Shown here: piece by piece, positions 19,915 through 29,386 of the stretch
Position numbering within the stretch: position 1 is the first letter of the stretch
How the letters are laid out: each line of letters begins with the position of its first letter
Source of the DNA: Candidatus Desulfofervidus auxilii
Lineage (GTDB): Bacteria; Desulfobacterota; Desulfofervidia; Desulfofervidales; Desulfofervidaceae
NCBI RefSeq assembly: GCF_001577525.1
Contig: NZ_CP013015.1
Coordinates: 1,303,601 to 1,367,600 of the forward strand
DNA length: 64,000 nucleotides
Direction: 5' to 3'
Translations under genes and position numbers: made by a program
Notes under the pieces: model-generated
What the model saw: the letters and a program-made list of their open reading frames with translations, nothing else
What the model was told of the DNA's origin: nothing
Database searches by the model: none

Positions 19915-20475
19915 TTATTTAATTTTCATCGGTATGCCTGCATGCATAAAAATGACCTCATCTGCCTTTTCTGCCATTATTTGATTGGCAAATCCTACTA
20001 TATCTCGAAACTGTCTTGCCAACTGATTTTTAGGTATAATACCTTCTCCAACCTCATTAGAGACCAAAATTATGTGGCAATCTTCCTTCATGGCTAAAAT
20101 AAAGGACAAAAGTGTCCTTATTCTCTCTTCTATCTCCTCGTCTTTTAATCTATCTATTAGAAGATTTGAGATATAAACCGTTAAGCAATCAATTAAGACC
20201 ACTTCATATCCCTTTTTCAGTTTATTTAACAAGGAAGGGATATCTTTTCCCTCCTCAAATACCCTCCAATAAGAAGGCCTCAATTTTTTGTGTTTTTCTA
20301 TCCTCTTTTCTGTCTCCTTATCTATCCAAATAGATGTAGCAATATAGGCTACCTGTTTACCCTCACACCTAGAATTTGGGTGGGGGGGTTTACTAAAACC
20401 TTTAGCTAATTCCACTGCATAACCACTTTTACCACTCCTTGCCCCTCCAAGGATAAATATAAATTTTCTTTCCAT
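19915..20475 (-). CDS. cobU: adenosylcobinamide kinase / adenosylcobinamide-phosphate guanylyltransferase
   Basis: 186 residues. It phosphorylates adenosylcobinamide and transfers GMP from GTP. The P-loop GGARSGKS is at 10-17, followed by the catalytic region and VLIDCLTVYISNLL. Just after the first helix there is an extra proline-rich stretch, KPPHPNSRCEGK (about 29-40), not usual in CobU, encoded by G/C-rich DNA at about 20355-20395. It looks like a small in-frame insertion. It starts 6 bases after btuB. Confidence 0.93.
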   Translation of the reverse strand: MERKFIFILGGARSGKSGYAVELAKGFSKPPHPNSRCEGKQVAYIATSIWIDKETEKRIEKHKKLRPSYWRVFEEGKDIPSLLNKLKKGYEVVLIDCLTVYISNLLIDRLKDEEIEERIRTLLSFILAMKEDCHIILVSNEVGEGIIPKNQLARQFRDIVGFANQIMAEKADEVIFMHAGIPMKIK

Positions 20476-20481
20476 CTTTCT

Positions 20482-22329
20482 TTACCACTTAAGCTCTGCC
20501 CCCAAAAAGGCCATAAAGGGGAGCCCATTATAACCTTTTACCTCTTCATATTCCCTATCAAATAAGTTTTGGAAGCGGAGATTCAATGTCAAATAGGAGG
20601 TTGGATAGTATCTTGCTGAAAGATTTACAGTAAAGTAGCCACCTAGAGAATCTTTGTTATTTTGAGAGTTAAATCTCTTTCCAAAATAAGTACCTGTTAG
20701 GCCAAAATCAGCTTTGTCTTTGAAGAGAAAGACTATGGTACCACTCCCTTTATGCATTGGCCTCCTAGGGAGCCAGGTATTGTTAGTAGTATCAATGGCA
20801 TTGAGCCAGGTATAATTTGCTGACAATCTAAGCCAAGAAACAGGTCTGGTATTTAAGGTAAATTCAATACCCTCTGTATGGGCAGTAGCCACATTTTGGT
20901 ATTTCCACTCTTCCAAATCATAAATAATCAAATTATCAAACCAATTGGAAAAATAAGTTATATCTGCCTCTATCTTTCCATCAAAAAAACCCTGTGTAAC
21001 TCCCACATCGTATCCCTCGCTTTTCTCTGGTTTTAAATCAGGATTCCCAATTTTCATACCATAAAATTCAGCATGAATTTGATAGAGACTTGGTGCCCTA
21101 AAGCCTGTTCCATAACTGGCATGAATCTTGGTCTTTGTAGGAAAGATATAGGCAGAGGCTATGCGACAAGTAACCTTATCCCCTGCGGTCTCGTGATGAT
21201 AGTATCTAATGCCAGAGGAAAAATAGAGTCCTTTCCATCTGAGAATACCCTCACCAAACCAGGATATATGGTCAAAGTTTTTCCCCTCTATACCTGAACC
21301 CTCGGCTGCTGTCTCCCTTTGATAGTCAACGCCTGTTATAAAGGTAAAAGGCTCAAATTCAAGATTGTTTTGCCAGCTAATATAATATAGCCTTCCATCA
21401 TAATGTCCTTCATAGGGTTTTGTATAATCTCTATCTGTATTGGTGTAAGAAAATACAAGTTTTTGCCTCCAGGATGGCAAAATTTCATGTTCAAAATAGC
21501 TTTTTACAGAGACTAAGTCACTTTCTTCTTTATAGCCTAAGGCATCGGTAGTAGTAGATGTAGCAAAATCCCATCCATCTAAATCTTTAGCTGCAGAATT
21601 ATAATTTACAGAGGTACCAATTTTTATCTTACCTATTTTCCCTTCAACATTTCCTGAAAAATTATGAAAACGCTGACCATCCCTTTCTGGGAATCCAGTG
21701 GCCTTAGATATGCCACTACTATCTAATCTCATATAATTAAGATTATATTTTAGGTGTTTAGTCTCTCCTAAAAATTCTGCGCCTTCCCTAAAACTGCTAT
21801 AAGAGCCTCCTTCACTAAAAACCCTTATCTTTGGTTTGCCTTTTCCCTTTTTTGTAATGATATTTATAACACCTGTCATGGCAGTTGGGCCATAGAGCAC
21901 ACTCTGTGGTCCCCTTACAATCTCAATTCTATCAATTTGTTCTATAGGGAGATGGGGCAAAAAGGCAGCAAGATCCCCTACAGCAGGGGCGGCTGGGTCC
22001 CACACAGGTACACCATCAATCATAACAAGTGCCTGGCCATTTCCCCCACCACGAACAAAAGGGGTGGTTAAACCACCAAATGCACCTGTCTGCACAATCT
22101 GCACCCCTGGCACTTCCCTTAAGGCATCTACAACATTGATAATACCCTTTTCTTTTAGCTCTTTGGAAGTCAATACTGTGGTTGCACTGGCCACTTCGGA
22201 AGCTGGTTCTTCAACCCTACTGGCAGTAACTACGATCTCCTTAATTTTCACAGGCTCTTCTTGGGCAAAGGCAGAAAAACCCAAAAAACACCATAAAACC
22301 ATAAACCAAAGCATGAATTTCTGTTTCAT
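20482..22329 (-). CDS. btuB: TonB-dependent corrinoid receptor (BtuB-type)
   Basis: 615 residues. A signal peptide (1-22, ending FAQ), a TonB box-like EIVVTASR (31-38), a plug domain with RGGGNGQALVMIDGVPV, then a 22-strand-type barrel ending in aromatic Trp615. It moves corrinoids across the outer membrane using TonB energy. First gene behind a cobalamin riboswitch, which fixes the substrate class. Its ribosome binding site GGGGAGGAG (22334-22342) ends five bases before the ATG and is within reach of a sequestering hairpin. Confidence 0.95.
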   Translation of the reverse strand: MKQKFMLWFMVLWCFLGFSAFAQEEPVKIKEIVVTASRVEEPASEVASATTVLTSKELKEKGIINVVDALREVPGVQIVQTGAFGGLTTPFVRGGGNGQALVMIDGVPVWDPAAPAVGDLAAFLPHLPIEQIDRIEIVRGPQSVLYGPTAMTGVINIITKKGKGKPKIRVFSEGGSYSSFREGAEFLGETKHLKYNLNYMRLDSSGISKATGFPERDGQRFHNFSGNVEGKIGKIKIGTSVNYNSAAKDLDGWDFATSTTTDALGYKEESDLVSVKSYFEHEILPSWRQKLVFSYTNTDRDYTKPYEGHYDGRLYYISWQNNLEFEPFTFITGVDYQRETAAEGSGIEGKNFDHISWFGEGILRWKGLYFSSGIRYYHHETAGDKVTCRIASAYIFPTKTKIHASYGTGFRAPSLYQIHAEFYGMKIGNPDLKPEKSEGYDVGVTQGFFDGKIEADITYFSNWFDNLIIYDLEEWKYQNVATAHTEGIEFTLNTRPVSWLRLSANYTWLNAIDTTNNTWLPRRPMHKGSGTIVFLFKDKADFGLTGTYFGKRFNSQNNKDSLGGYFTVNLSARYYPTSYLTLNLRFQNLFDREYEEVKGYNGLPFMAFLGAELKW

Positions 22330-22333
22330 TTCT

Positions 22334-22372
22334 CTCCTCCCCTAAAAGATTTTTTACCGGGGAGAAGGAAGG
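22334..22372 (-). promoter_or_regulatory. RBS-sequestering hairpin with competing upstream helix
   Basis: On the minus strand CTTCTCCCC (22359-22367) can pair along nine positions (one G-U) with the btuB Shine-Dalgarno GGGGAGGAG (22334-22342). The adjoining segment 22362-22372 can instead pair along 11 positions (one G-U) with GAGGAGGAAGG further upstream (22427-22437), which would free the ribosome binding site. The two helices are mutually exclusive. Seen by complementarity only. Confidence 0.5.
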
Positions 22373-22373
22373 C

Positions 22374-22408
22374 AATAAAAAAGTCCTTAGCCCAAAGGAC
22401 TAAGGACT
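22374..22408 (-). terminator. intrinsic terminator in the btuB leader
   Basis: On the minus strand a perfect 9-bp stem, AGTCCTTAG (22400-22408) with CTAAGGACT (22382-22390), is followed directly by TTTTTTATT. It lies between the cobalamin aptamer and the btuB start, where premature termination on corrinoid binding is expected. Confidence 0.9.
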
Positions 22409-22474
22409 GCACCCAGTTTTCTTCGTCCTTCCTCCTCTTGCCGGCCGGAATCCTCGCCAAACGGCAAGCTATCT

Positions 22475-22638
22475 ATATGGGCAGGTCTTCTGGCTCCCGG
22501 TTCTTCCTACTCCCCATACCTTCCCAGGTACTTAAAAGCACCCAGTGGCCTTTAGTGGGTTTCGTCCCCGGTCACAGCGGCGGGACCGCGCCGGACTTTC
22601 ACCGGCTTCCCTATTAAGTCCCCTAAGGACACCCATAT
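22475..22638 (-). ncRNA. cobalamin riboswitch
   Basis: The minus-strand leader contains the cobalamin aptamer core: AATAGGGAAGCCGGTGAAA, the GGTCCCGCCGCTGTGACCGG arm, the B12 box GCCACTGGG and the CCGGGAGCCAGAAGACCTGCC closing block. The P1 stem is formed by ATATGGG (22632-22638) and CCCATAT (22475-22481). It binds adenosylcobalamin or a related corrinoid and represses the operon from btuB to btuD. A terminator and an RBS hairpin follow. Confidence 0.97.
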
Positions 22639-22647
22639 ATGGTATTT

Positions 22648-22676
22648 TTCTTACCTTGGATTGTTTTCAAAGTCAA
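22648..22676 (-). promoter_or_regulatory. sigma70-like promoter of the cobalamin operon
   Basis: TTGACT (22671-22676) is followed after 17 bases by TAAGAA (22648-22653). Transcription would begin just before the P1 stem of the riboswitch at 22638, the expected geometry. The -10 box is a weak match. Confidence 0.55.
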
Positions 22677-22696
22677 TAATCGGATTTAAAAATCCA

Positions 22697-22790
22697 TAGT
22701 AACTTCAAAAGAAAAGCACAAACCTGTCTGCCCCCGCCTGCCTGTCGGCAGACATGGCCGGCGGGCAGGGAACAGGCAAGTGTAGCAAAA
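22697..22790. repeat. dispersed palindromic repeat copy
   Basis: Contains CACAAACCTGTCTGCCCCCG, matching the element at 9313-9345, followed by the palindromic core TGCCTGTCGGCAGACA that recurs at 27.0, 27.1, 41.4 and 58.7 kb. G/C-rich against an A/T-rich background. The rest of the gap between the riboswitch promoter and tRNA-Pro shows nothing recognisable. Confidence 0.7.
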
Positions 22791-22946
22791 TAAAGCAAAT
22801 TTTAAAAAATAGCTTCACCTAAAAGGCAAACAGAGGCTCCATAGGGGTAGGTGAACTTGGAAACATTTAAGAATAAGTGTGTAATATCTGCGGTTTCAAT
22901 TAAAAATATTGCCTCTTTTAAAAGGATGTGTTAATAATTTCAATAG

Positions 22947-23024
<78 letters not shown>

Positions 23025-23071
23025 GATGTAACTTTCAAATTTTCATTTTATCTTGTCTTTTAAAGGAAAAC

Positions 23072-24637
23072 ATGTCATATAATGTGCTTATGGATGTTAT
23101 AGATTTCCTGTCAAAACCAGAGGCCTATCCCCATCCAGTAAAACAAATAAAACTCATCCAGACTCACATTTCTTGGGTATTTTTGACAGGAGAATTTGTA
23201 TATAAGATTAAAAAACCGGTGGAGTTTGGCTTTTTAGACTTTACCACCTTAGAAAAAAGGCACTTTTTTTGTAAAGAAGAAATAAAACTCAACCGCAGGT
23301 TTTCGCCTGAGATTTATTTGAGCGTTGTGCCCATAGTAAAAAGGAATAATGCCTTTTTTATAGACGGCGAGGGTAAAATCGTTGATTATGCTGTGAAGAT
23401 GAAACAACTCCCTCAAACTGCGTGTGTTACTCATTTATTAGAAAAAGACAAAATTACCCCAACCATCATGCAAGCCATTGCCAAGAAAATGGCGGATTTC
23501 TATCTTAAGGCCGAAACAAACAGAGAGATTGCCACTTATGGACTACCAGAAAAGATAGAGATAAATATTAAAGAAAATTTTGACCAAACTGCTTCTTATA
23601 CCAGCCGCACTATTCCTGAAAAAATCTATAATGCTTTAAAAGAATATTCTTTTTCCTTTTTGGAAAAAGAGAAAGACCGTTTTTTAAAACGCATCACTGC
23701 TGGTCAGATAAAAGACGGCCATGGTGACTTTCATTGTGCCAATATTTATTGGCATCAAGGAAAGGCGTATATATTGGACTGCATTGAATTCAATAAACGT
23801 TTTCGATATGCAGATGTGGCAGCAGATGTAGCTTTTTTATTAATGGATTTGGATTTTCGTCAGGCTTCTTTTTGGGGAAATAATTTTCTTAATACCTTCT
23901 TAGCTCAAACTAATGACTTCTCTCTTTTAGGAGTATTGACCTTTTATAAGATATATCGGGCCTATGTGCGTGGTAAAATCAAGAGTTTTGAAACCGATAT
24001 GCCAGGTATTTCCACTGCTCAAAAGGAAGCGGCCACCAGGCAAGCTAGGGTCTATTTTGAATTGGCCTATTCTTATTTATCTAAACCTTGTAGCCCTCGG
24101 ATTTTGGCGGTTACTGGCCTTTTGGGAAGTGGTAAGACCACTTTAGCTTTGGCTTTGGCTGCTCGTCTGAGTGCTATTGTCATCCGTTCTGACGCCGTAC
24201 GCAAACACTTAGTGGGAGCAAAACCAGATACCCATCTTTATGCACCATTTGGGAAGGGCGTATATACAAAGGAAATGAGTGAGCGTGTTTATGAAAGCTT
24301 GATTTCTTTAGCAGAGGAAATTTTAGGTTATGGTTTCCCCGTTATTTTAGATGCCTCTTTTAATAAAGAAATATACCGGGAAAAAGTAAGAGCACTTTCA
24401 CAGAAAATGGGTTGTCCTTATCTGTTTCTTTATTGTCAATGTGAAGAAGAAATAATTAAAAATCGCTTACAACAAAGACAAAAAAAGGGGGAAGATATAT
24501 CAGATGCCTATCTGGGCTTATTTGAAACATTTAAAAAGAGCTTTGAACCATTGCGAGACGAAAACAAAATAATTGTAGATACTGGCCAGCCTATTGAAAG
24601 GACTATTCAAGAGATAACAAAAAGGAGCATTGTTTGA
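23072..24637 (+). CDS. bifunctional APH-like kinase / P-loop ATP-binding protein
   Basis: 521 residues from the ATG at 23072, which follows AAAGGAA; longer upstream frames run through the tRNA and are rejected. The N-terminal half is aminoglycoside-phosphotransferase-like, with catalytic GHGDFH (216-221) and the metal site LDCIEF (235-240). The C-terminal half is a zeta-toxin/gluconate-kinase-like P-loop domain with GLLGSGKTT (349-357) and RSDAVRK (372-378). This two-domain architecture is widespread in proteobacteria, but its substrate is not established to my knowledge. It overlaps mtnA by 4 bases. Confidence 0.85.
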   Translation: MSYNVLMDVIDFLSKPEAYPHPVKQIKLIQTHISWVFLTGEFVYKIKKPVEFGFLDFTTLEKRHFFCKEEIKLNRRFSPEIYLSVVPIVKRNNAFFIDGEGKIVDYAVKMKQLPQTACVTHLLEKDKITPTIMQAIAKKMADFYLKAETNREIATYGLPEKIEINIKENFDQTASYTSRTIPEKIYNALKEYSFSFLEKEKDRFLKRITAGQIKDGHGDFHCANIYWHQGKAYILDCIEFNKRFRYADVAADVAFLLMDLDFRQASFWGNNFLNTFLAQTNDFSLLGVLTFYKIYRAYVRGKIKSFETDMPGISTAQKEAATRQARVYFELAYSYLSKPCSPRILAVTGLLGSGKTTLALALAARLSAIVIRSDAVRKHLVGAKPDTHLYAPFGKGVYTKEMSERVYESLISLAEEILGYGFPVILDASFNKEIYREKVRALSQKMGCPYLFLYCQCEEEIIKNRLQQRQKKGEDISDAYLGLFETFKKSFEPLRDENKIIVDTGQPIERTIQEITKRSIV

Positions 24638-25680
24638 AAGTAAAACCTATTTTCTGGGTAGAAGGAGAAGTAGCCATTTTAGATCAGCGTCTTTTACCTG
24701 AAAAGGTAGTGTATATAAGATGTAAAAGATATCAACAAGTAGCCCAGACTATCAAAAATATGGCCATTCGGGGAGCACCAGCCATTGGTATTGCTGCTGC
24801 TATGGGTGTGGCACTCGGGGTTTGGAAATTAAAATCTGCTAGAAGACTTGAAGAAAGGTTTCAAAAAATCTGTCAAACTTTAACTAACACTCGCCCTACG
24901 GCCCATAATCTTTTTTGGGCTATTGAGAGAATGAAAAAGCGTTTTTATTCTCATAAAAATAGCTCATTGCCTGAGTTAAAAAGATATTTGCAGAAAGAGG
25001 CAGAAAACATCTTGGAAGAAGATATTGCTACTAATAGAAAAATTGGAGAGAATGGAAAGAGATTAATCAAAGCGGGTATAACTGTGCTCACCCATTGTAA
25101 TGCTGGAGCATTGGCCACTGGTGGTTATGGCACTGCTTTAGGAGTCTTGCGAGCAGCCTGGGAAAGTGGAGTAAGATTTAAAGTCATAGCCGATGAAACC
25201 CGGCCTTATCTTCAAGGCGCTCGGCTTACTGCCTGGGAGTTACAGCAAGAAGGCATTCCTGTAACTATTATTACTGATAGCACCGCAGGTTACCTTATGG
25301 CTCAAGGAAAGATTAATTTGGTCATTGTGGGAGCAGACAGGATTGCCGCTAACGGAGACACTGCTAATAAAATTGGGACTTATAGCCTAGCGATTTTGGC
25401 CAAACACCACAATATCCCTTTCTATGTGGCTGCTCCTTTTTCTACTATTGATTTGAATATTGCTAATGGTCAACAGATTCCAATAGAAAAGCGCCCTGGC
25501 AAAGAACTGGCTTATTTGGGTAAAAAATGTATTTACCCTCAGGGGGTCAATGCGCTATACTATGCCTTTGATGTGACCCCTGCTAGATATATCACTGGAA
25601 TTATCACAGAAAAAGGAGTTATAGAGCCACCTTTTAAAAAAGCTATAAACAGACTATCTAGGAGGAGACAAAATGGATGA
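24634..25680 (+). CDS. mtnA: S-methyl-5-thioribose-1-phosphate isomerase
   Basis: 348 residues, normal for MtnA; start codon TTG in a TTGA overlap with the previous stop. It converts methylthioribose 1-phosphate to methylthioribulose 1-phosphate in methionine salvage. Motifs: [12 protein letters not shown] (about 45-56), [18 protein letters not shown] (about 152-169) and [18 protein letters not shown] (about 232-249) with the catalytic Asp. The eIF2B-alpha-like paralogues are excluded by these motifs. The next gene is an aminotransferase, whose reaction type closes this pathway. Confidence 0.93.
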   Translation: MKVKPIFWVEGEVAILDQRLLPEKVVYIRCKRYQQVAQTIKNMAIRGAPAIGIAAAMGVALGVWKLKSARRLEERFQKICQTLTNTRPTAHNLFWAIERMKKRFYSHKNSSLPELKRYLQKEAENILEEDIATNRKIGENGKRLIKAGITVLTHCNAGALATGGYGTALGVLRAAWESGVRFKVIADETRPYLQGARLTAWELQQEGIPVTIITDSTAGYLMAQGKINLVIVGADRIAANGDTANKIGTYSLAILAKHHNIPFYVAAPFSTIDLNIANGQQIPIEKRPGKELAYLGKKCIYPQGVNALYYAFDVTPARYITGIITEKGVIEPPFKKAINRLSRRRQNG

Positions 25681-26593
25681 AAAAGCCAAATTCATATGGT
25701 TGGATGGCAAATTGATAGATTGGGACCAGGCTCAAATTCATGTCCTCACTCATACTCTCCATTATGGATTAGGAGTATTTGAAGGCATTCGCTGTTATAA
25801 ATGCCAAGATAAGCGTTCAGCCGTATTTCGTTTAAAAGACCACATTCGGCGGCTTTTTGATTCTGCTCAGGCCATGATGCTTGAAATCCCCTTTAGCAAA
25901 GACGAAATTTACCAAGCAGTCATAGAAACTTTAAAAACCAATGGACAAAAAGAAGCCTATATACGCCCTATTGTCTTTATTGGTGATGGGACAATGGGTC
26001 TTTATCCTGGGGAGAATCCCATCAGAGTATCTATCATTACTTGGGGATGGGAGAGTTATTTAGGAAAAGAAGGGTTAAAACAAGGCATTAGGGCGAAAAT
26101 TTCCTCTTTTACCCGACATCATGTAAATATTATGATGACCAAAACAAAAACCTGTGGCAATTATGTGAATTCTATCTTGGCAAAATTAGAAGTAGTTAAG
26201 GCAGGCTATGATGAGGCTATCATGTTAGACACAGAAGGTTACGTCTGTGAGGCCACTGGAGAAAATATCTTTATTATTCGGGATAAAGTATTAAAAACAC
26301 CACCCTTAACTTCTGTTTTACCAGGTATTACCCGAGATTCCATTATTACTTTAGCTCAAGATTTAGGCTATAAAGTAGAAGAGAAACGTTTTACCAGAGA
26401 CGAACTCTATATTGCCGATGAGGCGTTTTTCTCTGGTACAGCAGCAGAAGTTACTCCTATTCGGGAAGTAGATGACAGACAAATTGGAGAAGGAAAACCA
26501 GGTCCTATTACTCAAAAAATTCAAAAGTTATATTTTGATGTGGTAAAGGGCAAAATAGAAAAATATCACTATTGGTTGGATTTTATAACATAG
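25673..26593 (+). CDS. ilvE: branched-chain amino acid aminotransferase (class IV PLP enzyme)
   Basis: 306 residues, the IlvE family length. Fold type IV PLP enzyme with [17 protein letters not shown] near the N-terminus (26-42), the PLP lysine Lys159 in [12 protein letters not shown] and the C-terminal [14 protein letters not shown] block. It interconverts branched-chain amino acids and 2-oxo acids. It overlaps mtnA by 8 bases; the same type of enzyme can transaminate 4-methylthio-2-oxobutyrate to methionine, so it may serve methionine salvage as well. Confidence 0.9.
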   Translation: MDEKAKFIWLDGKLIDWDQAQIHVLTHTLHYGLGVFEGIRCYKCQDKRSAVFRLKDHIRRLFDSAQAMMLEIPFSKDEIYQAVIETLKTNGQKEAYIRPIVFIGDGTMGLYPGENPIRVSIITWGWESYLGKEGLKQGIRAKISSFTRHHVNIMMTKTKTCGNYVNSILAKLEVVKAGYDEAIMLDTEGYVCEATGENIFIIRDKVLKTPPLTSVLPGITRDSIITLAQDLGYKVEEKRFTRDELYIADEAFFSGTAAEVTPIREVDDRQIGEGKPGPITQKIQKLYFDVVKGKIEKYHYWLDFIT

Positions 26594-26629
26594 CCTGTAT
26601 ATATTTGTCACCCTTATTTTCAGGGCTAC

Positions 26630-26797
26630 GTCAAAGTCAGGCCATAAGTAATTTAACAAAAAGAACAAACGTTTAAATATGGTCTAAAAAATCCAAAGGC
26701 CAAAATGCCAAAACATTAAATCAGTGAGTAGTGAAATAGTGAGGGAATGAAATAGCCAAATGTAGTGGAATTGGGGTCAAACCTACAAAATACAGTT
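26630..26797. repeat. dispersed intergenic repeat, reference copy A
   Basis: Three parts recur elsewhere in the window. Bases 26630-26697 are identical to the reverse complement of 57871-57938. Bases 26704-26778 are identical to 63028-63102. Bases 26774-26797 are identical to 58852-58875. No coding potential is visible. The rest of the gap to 27.0 kb is A/G-rich low-complexity DNA with repeated near-copies of AATTCCCAATTCC and AAACGTGT. Confidence 0.9.
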
Positions 26798-27040
26798 AAG
26801 AAAATAGAAAACGGAAAACAGAAATTCCCAGTTCCCAATTCTAACATGTAAACGTGTCAATGTGTAAACGTGTTAACGTGCATAAAGTAAGGAAAGGGAA
26901 ACGGGAAACAGAAAATAGGAAATAGAAAATAGAAATTCCCAATTCCCAGTTCCTAATTCCCAATTCTAACGTGCAAACGTTCCAATTTGACAGAAGGCGA
27001 TTTTGCATTTTTCAATTTGCATTCTGCATTGAGCCATCCT

Positions 27041-27183
27041 GCCTGTCGGCAGACAGGTGCGCTTAACATTTGGATCTCTGTTAAAATTACTTTGACGAAA
27101 TCCTGCCCCTATCTTTACAAAATCCGCGATTGATTTTTGGATACCTGTCTGCCGACAGGCAAGGCAGGCGGGGACAGGCAGGA
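27041..27183. repeat. two palindromic repeat units plus an AAAATC..GATTTT motif
   Basis: The palindromic core CTGCCTGTCGGCAGACAGG occurs near 27041-27058 and again in reverse at about 27146-27165, the latter extended by a GGCAGG-rich tail. Between them, at 27118-27140, lies a copy of the CAAAATCCGCGATTGATTTT motif. Confidence 0.8.
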
Positions 27184-27261
27184 GGGTATTTTTAACAAGG
27201 ATTTTGGGTAATTCTTGACTATCCATAAAACTTATGCTTAAATGTGTATGAGGTAAGGAGT

Positions 27262-27687
27262 ATGGATAAAGAAAATGTTGTCACTGCTATAAAGGATTTT
27301 ATCCTACCTGAACTTAAAGAAATAAAAGATAATCAGGCAAAGATGAGTATAAGGCTTGATGCGGTAGAAAAGCGCCTTTCTGATATAAATGGGCATCTAG
27401 TTGATCAAAGCCGAAGAATTGACGAAACAAACAATCGTATTGATGAGGTAAGAACTGAATTAACTGGCAAAATTGATAATGTGAGGACTGAGTTAACTGA
27501 TAAGATTGATGAAGTAAGAACTGATCTAACTGGCAGAATTGGTGCTACCAACAATAGAATTGACCAATTAACCTTCCAGGTAGGAAAGATAGCTCAAGAG
27601 ATGGAGCGGATTAAAAGAGAAGAAAGTGTTACCTCAGATATTTTGACTCGCCTAAGGACACTAGAGCAAAAGACCGCTAATTTATAA
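27262..27687 (+). CDS. coiled-coil protein with hendecad repeats
   Basis: 141 residues from the ATG at 27262, preceded by AAGGAG but with only one base of spacing; an in-frame GTG at 27244 is the alternative. Nearly all of it is predicted coiled coil. Three 11-residue repeats (forms of RTELTGKIDNV) are encoded by three degenerate 33-bp DNA repeats at 27441-27539. No enzymatic motif and no membrane segment. Function unknown; such proteins are common orphan genes. It sits alone in a repeat-rich gap. Confidence 0.65.
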   Translation: MDKENVVTAIKDFILPELKEIKDNQAKMSIRLDAVEKRLSDINGHLVDQSRRIDETNNRIDEVRTELTGKIDNVRTELTDKIDEVRTDLTGRIGATNNRIDQLTFQVGKIAQEMERIKREESVTSDILTRLRTLEQKTANL

Positions 27688-28045
27688 TGCCCTCCACGTA
27701 ATAAAGTGCATCAGTTGTGCCAACATCTATAGAGGTATTTTTAATGCCACCACTAAGTGTTGATTTCTAAGCCTCAACTTCTATCAGAATTAAAATTCAA
27801 GAGTTTTATTATCTAACTCTACTCTGTAATATTGACCTCCACACTGCCATAATAAACGCTCTCCCATGTGACATTTCATTTTTTCAATTTCCAATTTTTT
27901 GTTATATGGGCCTGTGGGGTTTCTTTTAGAGCAATCGCGGATTTGAGGATCTTTACATCCCTCAATGATTATGGTAAAAAGATTTATAGGTTTTTCTCCT
28001 TTTATTTCTACAGAGTTTTAGAAAAATCTATTAGGTTAACCAATA
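27688..28045. other. intergenic region, nothing recognised
   Basis: About 358 A/T-rich bases between the coiled-coil gene and the inositol-phosphate enzyme. No gene, tRNA or clear terminator is seen. A fragment resembling the AAAATCCGCGATT motif in reverse (GCAATCGCGGATTTGAGG) lies near 27932-27949. Confidence 0.5.
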
Positions 28046-29386
28046 ATGAAGTGCTTAATTATCGCTGCTGGTGAAGGGAAAAGGATATCAAAAATAGGTA
28101 GACCAAAACCCTTGGTCAATCTTCTGGGTTTAACTCTCATTGAAAGGGTAATATTAACTGCTAACAAAAGCGGCATAACAGATTTTTATGTAGTAACTGG
28201 ATACCAAGGTGAAAAAGTAAGAAAATTTTTAGATAAATTCAGTCAGAAAAGAAATATAAATATAACTCACATTATCAATGAAGAATGGAAAAAGGGGAAT
28301 GGTCTATCTGTACTTAAGGCAAAAGGTTTTTTGAATGAAAAATTTATTCTTCTTATGGGAGATCATCTCTTTGATGAAGATATTCTTAAAAAGATGAAAA
28401 CCGCACCATTGGGAGATGGTGAGGTCATGTTGGCTATTGACTATAATATAAATTCAAATCACTTAGTGGATATTGAAGATGTCACTAAAGTTCTTGTCCA
28501 AGATGGAAAGGTTATAGATATAGGAAAGGACATCAAGGAGTATAATGCTTATGATACAGGAATCTTTCTGTGCTCACCTACAATTTTTGAGGCTATAGAA
28601 AAAAATATCCACCAAACGAATGAAGGCATTCTTTCTGCTTCTATAAAATTGATGGGTAAGGAAGGGCGGGTTAAAACCTTTGACATCAAAAACGCCTTTT
28701 GGATAGATGTAGATGATGAAAAAACACTTAAAAAAGCCAAAAAGTGTTTGATAGATAGATTAAAAAAACCTACAGATGGTCCTATTTCCAGATATCTTAA
28801 CCGCAGATTCTCAACCAAAATAACCCCCTATTTTTTAAAAACCAATATTACTCCCAACCAAGTTTCTCTATTTTCTTTTATCATTTCTTTAATAGCCTCT
28901 TCATTTTTCTTTTTAGGCAGTTATTTTTATCTGGCAATTGGAGGAATACTTGCTCAAATATCTTCCATTATAGACGGTTGTGATGGAGAGGTAGCAAGAC
29001 TGAAATATATGGAGAGTAATTTTGGTGGTTGGTTTGACGCAGTTTTAGACCGGTATGGGGACGCTTTTTTACTTGCCGGTCTCACCTGGCATGTCTATTG
29101 TTTAAATACACATTTTTTGCCTTTATTTGTGGGGTTTTTGGCCATAGTAGGCACATTTTTAAATAGTTACACAGCCGATAAATACGATGGTTTTATGAGT
29201 AAAAGGCTTAATAAACATTACCTCAGAATAGGAAGAGATATTAGGATATTTATTATATTTCTTGGTGCTTTGACTAATCAGCCTTTTTTTACCCTTCTTT
29301 TTATCGCCATTTTGATGAATGGAGAAAATATAAAAAGAATATTGGTTTTATATAGATTATTAAATTATAGAAGTGGACGAACTTGA
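28046..29386 (+). CDS. bifunctional CTP:inositol-1-phosphate cytidylyltransferase / di-myo-inositol phosphate phosphate synthase
   Basis: 446 residues, two domains. Residues 1-235 are a nucleotidyltransferase (AAGEGKR at 7-13, KPL at 21-23) that would make CDP-inositol. Residues 245-440 are a CDP-alcohol phosphotransferase with several membrane helices and the complete signature DxxDGxxAR(x8)GxxxDxxxD (Asp310, Asp313, Asp331, Asp335). This domain order is that of IPCT-DIPPS enzymes, which join CDP-inositol to inositol 1-phosphate to form phospho-di-myo-inositol phosphate, the precursor of a thermoprotective solute. The inositol-1-phosphate synthase is not in the window. It overlaps the next gene by 14 bases. 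Confidence 0.85.
   Translation: MKCLIIAAGEGKRISKIGRPKPLVNLLGLTLIERVILTANKSGITDFYVVTGYQGEKVRKFLDKFSQKRNINITHIINEEWKKGNGLSVLKAKGFLNEKFILLMGDHLFDEDILKKMKTAPLGDGEVMLAIDYNINSNHLVDIEDVTKVLVQDGKVIDIGKDIKEYNAYDTGIFLCSPTIFEAIEKNIHQTNEGILSASIKLMGKEGRVKTFDIKNAFWIDVDDEKTLKKAKKCLIDRLKKPTDGPISRYLNRRFSTKITPYFLKTNITPNQVSLFSFIISLIASSFFFLGSYFYLAIGGILAQISSIIDGCDGEVARLKYMESNFGGWFDAVLDRYGDAFLLAGLTWHVYCLNTHFLPLFVGFLAIVGTFLNSYTADKYDGFMSKRLNKHYLRIGRDIRIFIIFLGALTNQPFFTLLFIAILMNGENIKRILVLYRLLNYRSGRT

Noticed and set aside
27441..27539. Three 33-bp direct repeats as a possible CRISPR or tandem DNA element
   Set aside because: The repeats are in frame, degenerate, without spacers, and encode hendecad coiled-coil repeats.
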